NCBI GenBank assembly: GCA_965116565.1
Contig: OZ220699.1
Location: forward strand, 2,666,001 to 2,730,000
Source of the DNA: Bin87 sp965116565
GTDB taxonomy: Bacteria > Chloroflexota > Dehalococcoidia > Lucifugimonadales > UBA3495
Direction: 5' to 3'
Length of the DNA: 64,000 nucleotides
Of the stretch, positions 17,187 through 26,438 are shown one piece after another. The position numbers and the translations under genes are program-made. The notes beneath the pieces were generated by a model. It was not told where the DNA came from, made no database searches, and worked only from the letters and a program-made list of their open reading frames with translations. Each line of letters starts with the position of its first letter. The first letter of the stretch is position 1.

Positions 17187-17236
17187 TCCTATCCAATCCA
17201 TCCTTGTGATTTGAACCGAAACGGAGACTCAACACC

Positions 17237-17737
17237 GTGACTCTCAACGAATTCATCGTCGACGCCCTTGACAAGGAAAACGGTTTCCTGCTGCAGGCGC
17301 TCGACGGCCTCACACCTGACGAGTTGGCCTGGCAACCGGCTCCCGATGCCAACTCCATCGGTTGGATTCTCTGGCACATGGTGCGTGTCGAAGATATGTG
17401 GATCCAGTTTTTCGCCCAGTTCCAAACCGAGTTGTGGGAGACCGAAGGTTGGCACGAAAAATTCGGTATGCCAACCCGCGACAACGGATTCGGCCATACC
17501 CCTGATCAAGTCAATAATTTCCCTCGCTATGACTTGGACCAGTTCCTCCAGTATCGGTCCGCGGTACGCCTGCGCACCCTGGCCTACCTCAACACGCTGA
17601 CCTCGGAAGACATGGAGACCGTTCCAAGGGAACGTCGGCCAGAGATGTCGTTGGGGGCGATGTTCCGACAGATCATCGGCGAAATGTACCAGCACGTCGG
17701 ACACATCGCTTACCTTCGAGGGCTCCAGGGTAGGTGA
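17237..17737 (+). CDS. DinB family protein
   Basis: A 166-residue four-helix protein of the DinB/YfiT-like superfamily, a metal-binding fold used in thiol transferases and enzymes of unknown reaction. The motifs GWILWHMVRVEDMW (metal His at about 47) and MYQHVGHIAYLRGL near the C-terminus (paired His) are the hallmark metal ligands. It starts with GTG at 17237 and its stop is overlapped (GTGA) by the next gene. Specific reaction unknown. Confidence 0.85.
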   Translation: MTLNEFIVDALDKENGFLLQALDGLTPDELAWQPAPDANSIGWILWHMVRVEDMWIQFFAQFQTELWETEGWHEKFGMPTRDNGFGHTPDQVNNFPRYDLDQFLQYRSAVRLRTLAYLNTLTSEDMETVPRERRPEMSLGAMFRQIIGEMYQHVGHIAYLRGLQGR

Positions 17738-18612
17738 GTCCGGTACGGACGTGTCGCGACACCCAAGGCGCAAAAGCGGTGTTCCTCTCGTTGGTGTTGG
17801 CTGGTGCCCTCGCCATCCTCGGGTGCTTTAGTCCTCCTGATGGTCCTCCGCCCGACCCCATCCCGCCACAGAATGAAAACTCCCGAACTCTGGAGGTGAC
17901 GGTCGGACCGGCTCGGAAGGAATGTTACGGGCCTTTCCGCCGTATGTGCCTCATCGTCGACGGCGATTTTTTTTACGATGAGATCGACGGGTTCACTCAC
18001 GAGCCAGGATATCGGTACCGTCTGCGCATAGAGCGGTACGAAGCGTTCCCGGGTCAGGCCGAACCCCCGCAGGACGCTGGCCGTTACGGCTACCGGTTAG
18101 TGAACACCATCTCGAAAACCCGGATGGAGGGTAGCGTCAGCGAGGCATCGGTGGCCCCTGCACGGGTCAACTGTCCGAAATCTGACGAGTTGTGCCTGTT
18201 GCTCGACGGCTCGCCATTCCGCGGATCGATTTCCGGTTTCGAGTACCGTCCTGGCCAGCACTATCGCATTCGTTACGAGAGTTTCGACGACGGTACGCAC
18301 CGTCTGTCGGAGGTAATATCCGAAACGCCGGCGCGTGGCGTCGTCGAGGAAATCGAGGTGGGCCCCTGGAGGGTCCAATGCTACACCGACGCACCCATCA
18401 CTGCGGCCTGCATCGTCGTGAACGGTCAACCATTCTATGGGCAGATCGAAGGCCTTCCCCGTGCGCACGGCTACGAATACCGTCTGCGCGTGGAGAAGTT
18501 TGACCTGATGCCAGGCATGGAGGTTCCCCCGGCCGAGACATCGAAGTACGGTTATCGTCTGTTGAAAATACTGTCCGAATCCCCGGCTTCCCAACCGCCG
18601 GGTTCGAACTAG
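17734..18612 (+). CDS. Lipoprotein with three DUF4377-like repeats
   Basis: 292 residues starting at a GTG that overlaps the DinB-like stop. The N-terminus has a hydrophobic signal (about residues 14-30) and a lipobox ending at Cys 31 (LAILGC), so it is exported and lipid-anchored. Three homologous units follow at about 52-130, 137-198 and 203-283, each with a pattern VGP.R..C, a second Cys 7-10 residues later (64/72, 147/154, 216/226), an 'I.GF..pG..Y.lr' core and a strand ending 'l..iiS.tp'. This matches DUF4377, usually found once or twice. Function unknown; a role in the cell envelope is inferred. Confidence 0.75.
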   Translation: MSPVRTCRDTQGAKAVFLSLVLAGALAILGCFSPPDGPPPDPIPPQNENSRTLEVTVGPARKECYGPFRRMCLIVDGDFFYDEIDGFTHEPGYRYRLRIERYEAFPGQAEPPQDAGRYGYRLVNTISKTRMEGSVSEASVAPARVNCPKSDELCLLLDGSPFRGSISGFEYRPGQHYRIRYESFDDGTHRLSEVISETPARGVVEEIEVGPWRVQCYTDAPITAACIVVNGQPFYGQIEGLPRAHGYEYRLRVEKFDLMPGMEVPPAETSKYGYRLLKILSESPASQPPGSN

Positions 18613-18622
18613 CTGGACCGCG

Positions 18623-19090
18623 TTACTTTGAACTCAGGCGGCGAAGACCCTCCTCCAGGGCTACCCACGGGAGCAGAGCGCACTTAATTCGCACCGGGTA
18701 CTGCCTCACTACCTCCAGCGCCCCAAGCTCACCTAGTTCGCCCAATGCGACGGGTGGCAGCGGCTTACCCTGCATCATGTCTCGGAACAATTGGGACAGG
18801 TCACTCGCTTCATCCAAAGTGCGACCCCGAACTCCGTCGGCAAGAAGCGATGCCGAGGCCTGTATTATGCTGCAGCCCTCGGCGACGGCGCTGACTCCCG
18901 AGATCACCGCCCGACAGCCAGCATCCCCGTCGAGTTGTAGCTGAAGGTTGGCCCGGTCGCCGCAGAACGGGTTGAATTCCTCTGTTTCTGCATCCGGATG
19001 TTCCAGTCTATTACGGTGACGAGGGCTTCTATAGTGGTCCATGATGACATCGCCGTACAACGCGTCAGGGTTGTCCGGCAGCTGGACCAT
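18623..19090 (-). CDS. SufU-type Fe-S scaffold/sulfur-transfer protein, paralogue 1
   Basis: 155 residues of the SufU/IscU family, which accept sulfur from the cysteine desulfurase. The metal and sulfur ligands are present: Cys 43 and Asp 45 (FNPFCGD), Cys 73 (GCSIIQASASLL) and Cys 137 (RIKCALLPW). It is the last gene of the suf cluster, 45 bp after a second SufU paralogue. Differences in the loop between residues 100 and 125 (PLPPVALGELGELG) set it apart from its neighbour. Canonical clusters have only one. Confidence 0.85.
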   Translation of the reverse strand: MVQLPDNPDALYGDVIMDHYRSPRHRNRLEHPDAETEEFNPFCGDRANLQLQLDGDAGCRAVISGVSAVAEGCSIIQASASLLADGVRGRTLDEASDLSQLFRDMMQGKPLPPVALGELGELGALEVVRQYPVRIKCALLPWVALEEGLRRLSSK

Positions 19091-19135
19091 GGTCGCTCGC
19101 GATTTGGCGGCGCTTGGAGGAGAACTCGCCGGGTT

Positions 19136-19585
19136 CTACTCGGTGGTGGCCACGGCTTCGCCGGCGATCGCGGCTTTCAACGTATGCCACGCCAGGATGG
19201 CGCACTTGATCCGGGTCGGGTAGGCGATCACACCCCCCAGCATCTCCAGGTCTCCGAGGAGGTCCAAGTCTAGGTCCGCATCCGGCTCCGTCAACATCCG
19301 GTGAAATTCCTCGAACATCGCCATGGCCTCATCGGAGGTCGAGCCCTTTACGGCTTGGGTCAATAGAGATGCCGAAGCCCTGCTGATGGCGCACCCGTGT
19401 CCCTGAAACGCGGCGTCGTGCACCGTCTCCGTGCCCAGTTTCAGTTGCAGCGAGATCTGGTCCCCGCAAAGCGGGTTGAAGCCATCCGCTTGATGCGTCG
19501 CGTCGTCCATCGTGCGGAAATTCCTGGGCCTGCGATTGTGCTCCAACAGAATTTCCTGGTAGAGATCGCTGAGATCTGAAACCAT
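19136..19585 (-). CDS. sufU: SufU-type Fe-S scaffold/sulfur-transfer protein, paralogue 2
   Basis: 149 residues; accepts persulfide sulfur from SufS and passes it to SufBCD. Ligands are Cys 40 and Asp 42 (FNPLCGD), Cys 65 (HGCAISRASASLL) and Cys 128 (RIKCAILAW). It has the family insertion around residues 100-112 (DADLDLDLLGD). Its ATG overlaps the sufS stop by one base, so it is the SufU most tightly coupled to the desulfurase and the better candidate for the classic role. Confidence 0.9.
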   Translation of the reverse strand: MVSDLSDLYQEILLEHNRRPRNFRTMDDATHQADGFNPLCGDQISLQLKLGTETVHDAAFQGHGCAISRASASLLTQAVKGSTSDEAMAMFEEFHRMLTEPDADLDLDLLGDLEMLGGVIAYPTRIKCAILAWHTLKAAIAGEAVATTE

Positions 19586-20862
19586 CAGCCGAACACCTCA
19601 ATTACACGGTCGATCGCTTTGACGAGCGCGTCGATATCGTCCGTGGTGTTGTAGAACGCGAGCGACGCTCGTACCGTCGCGGGGATCCCATAGCGCTGCA
19701 TCACCGGCTGAGCGCAGTGATGTCCGGTCCGTACCGCAATGCCCTCCGCGTCCAGGATTGTTCCGATGTCATGCGGATGCGCGGTTTCCATGTAGAACGA
19801 TAGGATGCCGCCCTTCTCCTGCGCCGTGCCGATCAAGCGCACTCCCTCAATCCCGTTGAGTCGTTCCTCGCCATACTTGAGCAGCGCGTGCTCATAGGCG
19901 GCGATTCGTTCCATCCCTATCGATTCCAGGTATTCAATCGCGGCGCCTAATCCGATGGCTCCGGCGATGTCCGGAGTGCCGGCCTCGAACTTGTGGGGCA
20001 GTGTGTTGTAGATAGTTTCTTCAAAAGTAACCGAACGGATCATCTCGCCGCCCGATTGGTATGGTGGCATGTCGTTCAGCAGTTCCGCTCTGCCCCAAAG
20101 TGCGCCAATGCCCGTGGGCCCATACAGCTTGTGGCCCGAAAAGGCGAGGAAATCTGCGCCCATGTCCTGGACGTCGACGGGGATATGCGGAACGGATTGC
20201 GCCGCATCTACCATCACAGGAACACCCAGCGAATGCGCCAACTCTACGATGGTGTTGATCGGATTTACGGTGCCCAGGGCATTCGATTGATGTACCACCG
20301 ACACCATGCGCGTCCGGTGGTTCAGCATGGACTCAAACTCATCCATGAGCAATTCGCCATCGTCATTGAAGGGAATGACCTTGAGTTTGATCCCGATCTC
20401 TTTCCCCAAAATTTGCCACGGAACGATGTTCGAGTGGTGCTCCATCCCGGTGATGATTACCTCGTCGCCAGCGGTAAAATATTTGCGGCCGTAGCTGCTG
20501 GCAACCAGGTTCAACCCTTCAGTGGTGCCCCTGACGTAGATCACCTCATCCGTGGACGGCGCATTGATGAATCTCCGGACCGCCTCACGTCCCGCTTCGT
20601 AGTCATCGGTGGCCCGCTGGCTGAGCGTATGCACCCCTCGATGCACATTGGCATTATTCAAGAGATAGTAGTTGCTGATCGCGTCGATCACTGCTCTGGG
20701 TTTCTGCGTCGTGGCCGCATTATCCAGGTACACCAGCGGGTGCCCATTGATGTCTTGATCCAGGATCGGAAAATCTCCCCGCAGCAGATGAGGGTCGATT
20801 GCCGACAGCCCGGGGTTGCGCGGGTTGATATCGACTTTGCGACCGCTGGAAGAGGTGGCCAC
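19585..20862 (-). CDS. sufS: Cysteine desulfurase SufS
   Basis: PLP enzyme that removes sulfur from cysteine for Fe-S cluster assembly. It has 425 residues. The PLP-binding Lys is 245 (FSGHKLYGPTGIG) and the catalytic Cys is 383 in RTGHHCAQPVM, with the short active-site loop typical of the group II (SufS) type. The N-terminal LDNAATTQKP segment is also typical. It overlaps sufD by one base and sufU by one base, showing tight coupling. Confidence 0.95.
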   Translation of the reverse strand: MATSSSGRKVDINPRNPGLSAIDPHLLRGDFPILDQDINGHPLVYLDNAATTQKPRAVIDAISNYYLLNNANVHRGVHTLSQRATDDYEAGREAVRRFINAPSTDEVIYVRGTTEGLNLVASSYGRKYFTAGDEVIITGMEHHSNIVPWQILGKEIGIKLKVIPFNDDGELLMDEFESMLNHRTRMVSVVHQSNALGTVNPINTIVELAHSLGVPVMVDAAQSVPHIPVDVQDMGADFLAFSGHKLYGPTGIGALWGRAELLNDMPPYQSGGEMIRSVTFEETIYNTLPHKFEAGTPDIAGAIGLGAAIEYLESIGMERIAAYEHALLKYGEERLNGIEGVRLIGTAQEKGGILSFYMETAHPHDIGTILDAEGIAVRTGHHCAQPVMQRYGIPATVRASLAFYNTTDDIDALVKAIDRVIEVFG

Positions 20863-22235
20863 TATCGACCTCCAATGGTCAGCGACAGGTCAGCGTCGGG
20901 GATCGCGTTGCGGAGGCGACCGTCCAGGTACTCCCGTAACGGTTCTAATTCCACCGTGTCGACGATCTCACTGGCAAAGGCATGGATCAGGATGCGGCTT
21001 GTAGTGGGAAGGTCCAATCCCCGGCTTCGCATGTAGAAAACGGTGTCCGTGTCAATGTGCCCGGCAGTGGCCCCGTGCCCGCATTTCACGTCATCGGCGA
21101 AGATCAGGAGGCTCGGTTTACTGTCAACCTCTGCCTCGGGAGATAGCAGTAGGTTTTTGTCTGTCTGCTGAGCATCGGTCTTCTGGGCATCTTTGCGAAC
21201 AACTACGTTCCCGCCGAACACAGCGCGAGATCGTCCGTCCAGAATCCCCTTGTAAAACAGCCTGCTCGTGCCATGCGGTTCGGCATGGTCGATGTTGATA
21301 TAGTTATCAATGTGCTGGCTGCCTTTGGTCAGGTACAAGCCATTCAGGTTGCACTCCGCACCCGTTCCGCCCAGCCTCACTCCAAAGTCATTCCTGCCCA
21401 ACGCCGCGCCGTCTGCTATCGCTACCGAGGAGAAACGCGAATCCCTTGCCTGATCAACGCGGCTGATTCCCACGTGGTAACCATCCCCTCCCTCGAAGAG
21501 TAGGCGATAGTGCTCCAGATTAGCGCCTTCCCGCACGTACGCCTCCATGACAGCATTGGTCAGGTAGCGCGTGTCGTCGGGCCCGGCGAAGGTCTCAATC
21601 ACCGTTACCCTCGAGTTCGGTTCCGCGTTGATCAGAGTTCTGGGGTATGTCGCTCGCGGCTGATCCCGCCCAGTGGTTATATAAACGACGTGGACCACCC
21701 CGGCGTCCTGCCCGGCGGGTACGGAAATACCGACACCATCCCGCACGAATGACGTATTCAGCGCCGTGAATCCGTCCTCATTAACATCTGCAAGGCGTCC
21801 CATCAATGTGTCGCCAAGCTCGCATTGGGCATCGATCGCATCCGTCAAAGGCGCCACAATCGTGCCGTCAGCCATCTGCGCTTGAGAGATTCCCTTGGAT
21901 AAGGTTGGAGCAAACACTCCGTCTACGACTACCAAGGTCCTCCACTCATCTTGCCAGGGAACGGTCTCCAGGAGTGATTTCGAGGTGATCCCCGCGTCCT
22001 CCGGCCCGAGTTCCGACGCAAACCCAAACGGTTCCCTGGCGACGGGCCCCACGTTAGTGTACTTCCACGGCTCGTTCCCCCGCCGTGCCGTCGGCAAGCC
22101 GATTTTCAAGAACGCATCCCATCCGCGCTGACGGGAATCCTGAATGCTTGGGGGAGCATCGTTATTCAGAGCCTCGAAAGCTCTCGCGTAATGGGGGTAG
22201 GCGTCGGCGACCGACGTGGTGCTGATTGTAGTCAT
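20862..22235 (-). CDS. sufD: SufD, Fe-S cluster assembly scaffold component
   Basis: 457 residues; partner of SufB in the SufB-SufC2-SufD scaffold complex. The C-terminal beta-helix shows family motifs: QTDKNLLLSPEAEVDSKP, CGHGATAGHID (with the conserved Cys and His) and FYMRSRGLD...ILIHAFASEIV. The N-terminal part contains GNEPWKYTNV. It lies 163 bp after sufC and overlaps sufS by one base. Confidence 0.93.
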   Translation of the reverse strand: MTTISTTSVADAYPHYARAFEALNNDAPPSIQDSRQRGWDAFLKIGLPTARRGNEPWKYTNVGPVAREPFGFASELGPEDAGITSKSLLETVPWQDEWRTLVVVDGVFAPTLSKGISQAQMADGTIVAPLTDAIDAQCELGDTLMGRLADVNEDGFTALNTSFVRDGVGISVPAGQDAGVVHVVYITTGRDQPRATYPRTLINAEPNSRVTVIETFAGPDDTRYLTNAVMEAYVREGANLEHYRLLFEGGDGYHVGISRVDQARDSRFSSVAIADGAALGRNDFGVRLGGTGAECNLNGLYLTKGSQHIDNYINIDHAEPHGTSRLFYKGILDGRSRAVFGGNVVVRKDAQKTDAQQTDKNLLLSPEAEVDSKPSLLIFADDVKCGHGATAGHIDTDTVFYMRSRGLDLPTTSRILIHAFASEIVDTVELEPLREYLDGRLRNAIPDADLSLTIGGR

Positions 22236-22398
22236 TGATTCGGGCCTGGTGTTTTAGGTTTTGGTACTGCCGGTGGAGGTTCTGGTGCTGATGTCGGACT
22301 CACAAATCACTTGCGTGTCCATCTGGGTCGCCGCAGCCGCATCAACGGTCGCTGTCAACTCAGGGAATTAGGAAATGCACGCTTGGTTGATCTGTGGC

Positions 22399-23190
22399 CT
22401 ACGTCGTTTCGAGACCGACTGCCTCTCGCACCCAATCGTAGCCCCGCGCTTCCAACTGTTCTGCGAGTTCAGGTCCCCCGCTGCGGACGATCCTTCCGTC
22501 CACCAACACGTGCACGTGGTCGGGTGTGATGTAGTTCAGGATGCGTTGGTAGTGCGTAACCACCACAGCCGCGTTGTCCGGTCGCCGCAGCCTGTTTACC
22601 CCGTCCGCCACGATGCGGAGCGCGTCTATGTCCAACCCGGAGTCGGTTTCGTCCATCAACGCGAGTGTGGGCTCCAGCAGCGCCATCTGTAGGACTTCGT
22701 TTCGCTTTTTCTCGCCTCCGGAAAATCCTTCGTTCACCGACCGCCGCACCAATTCCGGGTCTATTTCGACCTCAGCAACCTTTTCGCGCAACAACCGGTC
22801 GAACTCACGGGCGCCCAATTCCTCTTCGCCCTCGTGGACTCTCTTTGCGTCGACTGCTGCCTTGAGAAACTGCCACGCGCGGACGCCGGGCAATTCCACC
22901 GGATATTGGAATGCCAGGAACACCCCTTCCCGAGCTCGATCTTCCGGCTCCATGTCGAGCAGGTCCATACCCTTGTAAACCGCCTGGCCGCCGGTCACCG
23001 TGTACTCGGGCCTTCCCGCTAGCGTATTCGCCAGGGTGCTTTTGCCTGATCCGTTTGGACCCATGATTGCGTGTACTTCTCCCGGACGGACCCGCAGATC
23101 CACGCCGCGGAGAATTTCTTGCTCGTCGATGGAGACGTGGAGGTCGCGCACGTCTAGAATCGGTGAATTACTGTGTTGAGGAGCGGTCAT
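22399..23190 (-). CDS. sufC: SufC, Fe-S assembly ATPase
   Basis: ABC-type ATPase that drives the SufBCD scaffold. I use the ATG at 23190; the open frame continues upstream to 23970 only as a shadow of sufB. This gives 263 residues. Walker A is GPNGSGKST, the signature is FSGGEKKRNE, and Walker B LALMDETDSGLD with the H-loop VVVTHYQRIL are all present. 47 bp separate it from sufB. Confidence 0.95.
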   Translation of the reverse strand: MTAPQHSNSPILDVRDLHVSIDEQEILRGVDLRVRPGEVHAIMGPNGSGKSTLANTLAGRPEYTVTGGQAVYKGMDLLDMEPEDRAREGVFLAFQYPVELPGVRAWQFLKAAVDAKRVHEGEEELGAREFDRLLREKVAEVEIDPELVRRSVNEGFSGGEKKRNEVLQMALLEPTLALMDETDSGLDIDALRIVADGVNRLRRPDNAAVVVTHYQRILNYITPDHVHVLVDGRIVRSGGPELAEQLEARGYDWVREAVGLETT

Positions 23191-23237
23191 TTGATTCCTT
23201 TCAATCATCCTGTCATTTCGAACGAAATCGTGCCGTT

Positions 23238-24710
23238 TTAGCCTACGGTCCCTTCCAAACTCACTTTCAGTAGCTGCGACGCTTCCATGGCGAACTCGAA
23301 AGGCAACTCTTGGAAGATCCCCCGGCAGAACCCGTTGATGATCATGAAGTGGGCGTCTTCGACTCCGATACCACGTTGCTGCAGGTAAAACAGTTGGTCG
23401 TCGGAAACTTTCGACGTCGTGGCTTCGTGCTCCATCTGCGCCGTTTGATTCTTGACCTCTATGTATGGGACGGTATGCGCTCCGCATTGGTCGCCGACCA
23501 GCAGGGAGTCGCATTGCGTGAAGTTCTTGGCGCCCTGAGCGGTCGGATTGATTTTTACGAGCCCGCGGTAGGTTTGCTGTCCTTGTCCCGCTGAGATTCC
23601 TTTGGCCACAATGGTGCTGCGTGTGTTTTTGCCGACATGGATCATCTTGGTCCCGGTGTCGGCCTGCTGCCAGTTGTTCACCAGCGCGACCGAGTAAAAC
23701 TCCCCAACGGAGTTGTCGCCTTGCAGAATGACGCTCGGGTATTTCCACGTGATGGCAGACCCTGTTTCTACTTGGGTCCAGGAGATTTTTGAGTCGTTGC
23801 CCGCGCACTTGCCTCGCTTGGTCACAAAGTTGTAAACGCCGCCCTGGCCATCCTTGTCCCCTGGGTACCAGTTCTGCAGCGTGCTGTATTTGATCTCTGC
23901 ACCTTCCATTGCGACCAACTCGACCACCGCCGCGTGCAACTGGGTCGACTTCCGCATGGGGGCCGTGCAACCCTCCAGGTAGCTGACATACGCTCCCTCA
24001 TCCGCCACGATCAGCGTCCTTTCAAACTGGCCGCTATCCGCCTGGTTGATCCGGAAATAGGTCATCAACTCAATGGGACACCTGACGCCCGGCGGTATGT
24101 AGGCGAACGAACCGTCTGAAAAAACGGCCGAGTTCAGTGTGGCGTAGAAATTGTCGGCGTAAGGGACCACCGAGCCCAGGTACTTTTGAACCAGATCCGG
24201 GTGGTTTTGAATCGCTTCGCTCATCGGGCAGAAGATCACCCCGGCCTTTTCCAGTTGCTCTTGGTAGGTGGTTGCCACCGAGACACTATCGAGCACGGCA
24301 TCGACGGCGACCCCTGCAAGACGTGCTTGTTCCTCCAGAGGAATGCCGAGTTTGCTGAAGGCCTCCAGGACCTCGGGATCGACCTCGTCCAAACTCTTCG
24401 GGCCATCTTCGGCAGATTTGGGGGCCGCGTAGTAGTGGATGTCCTGAAAGTCGATGGGAGGATATTCTACGTTCGCCCACTTGGGTTCCGTGTAATTCTG
24501 GCGCGACCAGAATCGGAACGCCTTCAGCCGCCAATCCAACATCCATTCCGGCTCATTTTTCTTGGCCGAGATCAAGCGCACCACGTCCTCATTGAGGCCC
24601 TTGGGGAACGCTTCCTCCTCGATGTCTATGGTGAAACCCCACTTGTAGTCGGAGTTCAACTCCTCCGAAGTGGTGTCCCTGGATATCACTCGCTGCGCCT
24701 GTGTCGTCAT
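23238..24710 (-). CDS. sufB: SufB, Fe-S cluster assembly scaffold
   Basis: 490 residues; the main scaffold on which the cluster is built. Characteristic segments are the N-terminal YKWGFTIDIEEEAFPKGL, SDGSFAYIPPGVRCP, YLEGCTAPMRKSTQLHAAVVEL and the conserved NWYPGDKDGQGGVYNFVTKRG core. The C-terminal part has CDSLLVGDQCGAHTVPYIEV and EHEATTSKVSDDQLFYLQQRG with the catalytic Cys, Glu and His residues. First gene of the suf operon on the minus strand; no SufR or IscR-type regulator is next to it. Confidence 0.96.
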   Translation of the reverse strand: MTTQAQRVISRDTTSEELNSDYKWGFTIDIEEEAFPKGLNEDVVRLISAKKNEPEWMLDWRLKAFRFWSRQNYTEPKWANVEYPPIDFQDIHYYAAPKSAEDGPKSLDEVDPEVLEAFSKLGIPLEEQARLAGVAVDAVLDSVSVATTYQEQLEKAGVIFCPMSEAIQNHPDLVQKYLGSVVPYADNFYATLNSAVFSDGSFAYIPPGVRCPIELMTYFRINQADSGQFERTLIVADEGAYVSYLEGCTAPMRKSTQLHAAVVELVAMEGAEIKYSTLQNWYPGDKDGQGGVYNFVTKRGKCAGNDSKISWTQVETGSAITWKYPSVILQGDNSVGEFYSVALVNNWQQADTGTKMIHVGKNTRSTIVAKGISAGQGQQTYRGLVKINPTAQGAKNFTQCDSLLVGDQCGAHTVPYIEVKNQTAQMEHEATTSKVSDDQLFYLQQRGIGVEDAHFMIINGFCRGIFQELPFEFAMEASQLLKVSLEGTVG

Positions 24711-24915
24711 CGGACGGACATCCTCCCAGCCAACGTTTTAGCGGCTTCGCCGGCGATGGTTTGTTAATTCCCGACTCATTGGGTCAACAATTATCGTAGA
24801 CCAGCAACATCATCCTGTCAACGGGATTCAAGGGGAGCAGCGGTGTTACACTGGCTTCATACGTTTAGTGCAATTCATACCGCGTCGACCCCATACAGAA
24901 CAGAGGAGAATCGAT

Positions 24916-25361
24916 ATGAACGCGTCAGACATACACTTGATCCGCGAATCATTCGTCCACGTCGAGCCAATCGCCGACGCCGCCGCACAGCTTTTTGCAA
25001 CCGCCTCTTTGAATTGGATGAGGACCTGCGACCCCTTTTTCATTCTGACCTCCAACGGCAAGGGCGGCTGTTGATGCGGATGATATCGACCGCAGTGGAC
25101 AACTTGGACAATCTGGAGACGCTGGTTCCTGTTGTGCAAAAACTCGGTGCGCGGCACAAGATTTACGGCGTTGAGCCCGATCACTACGACACGGTCGGCG
25201 TCGCTCTCTTGTGGACGCTCGAACAGGGCCTGGCGGAACGTTACACCCCTGAGGTGGAAAACGCCTGGGCAAATGCATACGGCTTACTATCCGGGATAAT
25301 GCAGGAAGCCGCCGGCTACGCCGACAAATATATCGACGAACCCGACGACATCCCGGCCTAA
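24916..25361 (+). pseudogene. Bacterial haemoglobin (globin) gene interrupted by a -1 frameshift
   Basis: The ATG at 24916 (AGGAG upstream) reads MNASDIHLIRESFVHVEPIADAA, the start of a typical bacterial globin. The match then continues in the -1 frame as CNRLFELDEDLRPLFHSD, with the proximal-His region LGARHKIYGVEPDHYDTVG and ending ALLWTLEQGLAERYTPEV. The frames join at a run of five T (24992-24996); adding one T restores a continuous Q-L-F-C-N-R-L-F. It is either a real mutation, a sequencing or assembly indel in the homopolymer, or less likely a programmed slip. About 149 residues when joined. Expected role: oxygen or NO binding. Confidence 0.8.
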
Positions 25362-25522
25362 CCATTGCACGGCCGCCCGCGCGTTGCACGGCTTACCAAA
25401 CCGCATCCTGGAACCCGGGCAGTCCCGAAAAAACCGATGGGTCGCATCACTCATTTGGCGCCGGTCGCTCCATGATAAGGCCTCCGGGTATCATCGTTTC
25501 CGGCGTCGCAGTTCGCGGTTGA

Positions 25523-25531
25523 TGCTATACT
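25523..25531 (+). promoter_or_regulatory. Extended -10 promoter of tatD-like gene
   Basis: TGC-TATACT, an extended -10 element, ends 48 bp before the ATG at 25580. The same nine bases occur before the Fur-family gene and the Ldh-family gene in this window. No clear -35. Confidence 0.55.
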
Positions 25532-25579
25532 CAGCCGACAAAATACGTGACCCACGCGGTCCATTCTTGCGGGTACCAG

Positions 25580-26404
25580 ATGTCCTCGACTCCAATATTT
25601 TGCGACGCTCACACCCACCTGGATCAGTATGAGCAATACGATCCGGCGGAACTGGCAGGGATTCTGCAAAGGTCACACGACGCTGGGGTCGGATACGTCG
25701 TTTTGGCGGGTACTACCATCCAGTCAACCGAGCGTTGTATCGCCCTTGCTGACCTACACCCCATGTTTTACGCAGGGGTAGGTATCCACCCGATGCACGC
25801 CCACGATCCTGTCGATGACGCTGCCTACGCCCGCTTGGAATCCCTGGCGCGCAACAACCCCCGGGTAGTGTGCATCTCCGAGGTGGGGCTCGATTACCTG
25901 CCCGATTCTCCGGACCACGATGTGCAGGACCAGGTCTTTCGCCAACATATCCACTTGGCCAAGAGCTTGGGTTTGCCGATCATTTTCCATTCTCGCGAGT
26001 CACATCCCGCCGTGTTCAAGGTGCTGAGGGAAGAGCGAGCCGGTCAGGTCGGCGGCGCGATGCACTATTTCCAGGGTGACCTTGAAACCGCCCGTGCTGC
26101 CATTGATTGCGGATTTTTCATATCCCTAGCTCGGCCATTGACCCGGTTGGCTGAACTCAGGGAGGTGGCCAGCACCATCCCATTGGAACACATTGTCTTG
26201 GAAACCGATGCGTACCCTCAGCCATTCAAAAAATACCGGCACAATTGGACGGAACCGCGGCATCTCGCGGAAGTCGCGGAATGTCTCGCAACGGTTAAGG
26301 GAATCACCGTAGAAGAGGTCGCGGAGGCAACCACCGCCAATCTCAGTAACCTGCTCGGGTTGAACGCTCCCGCCCAACCCGGTGAATTGGCTGCTCCTGC
26401 CTGA
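25580..26404 (+). CDS. TatD family metal-dependent hydrolase
   Basis: 274 residues from the ATG at 25580; an upstream GTG at 25547 is possible but would sit too close to the promoter. TIM-barrel amidohydrolase fold with metal ligands FCDAHTHLDQ near the N-terminus, EVGLDY at about 108, FHSRES at about 139 and LETDAYPQPF near 214. Members act as metal-dependent deoxyribonucleases or as D-aminoacyl-related hydrolases. Lacks the C-terminal SNLL..-family helix differences needed to tell subfamilies apart. It overlaps the next ORF's open frame but not its likely start. Confidence 0.88.
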   Translation: MSSTPIFCDAHTHLDQYEQYDPAELAGILQRSHDAGVGYVVLAGTTIQSTERCIALADLHPMFYAGVGIHPMHAHDPVDDAAYARLESLARNNPRVVCISEVGLDYLPDSPDHDVQDQVFRQHIHLAKSLGLPIIFHSRESHPAVFKVLREERAGQVGGAMHYFQGDLETARAAIDCGFFISLARPLTRLAELREVASTIPLEHIVLETDAYPQPFKKYRHNWTEPRHLAEVAECLATVKGITVEEVAEATTANLSNLLGLNAPAQPGELAAPA

Positions 26405-26438
26405 TCTCGAATCCGTCCGCCGCCAGGAGATGACCGAT

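Noticed and set aside
22399..23970. A 523-residue frame covering sufC and part of sufB
   Set aside because: Only the last 263 residues match SufC; the upstream part is an out-of-frame shadow of sufB.
24992..24998. Programmed -1 frameshift in the globin
   Set aside because: The site lacks a standard slippery heptamer and a downstream hairpin that I can see; a missing T in a T-run is simpler.
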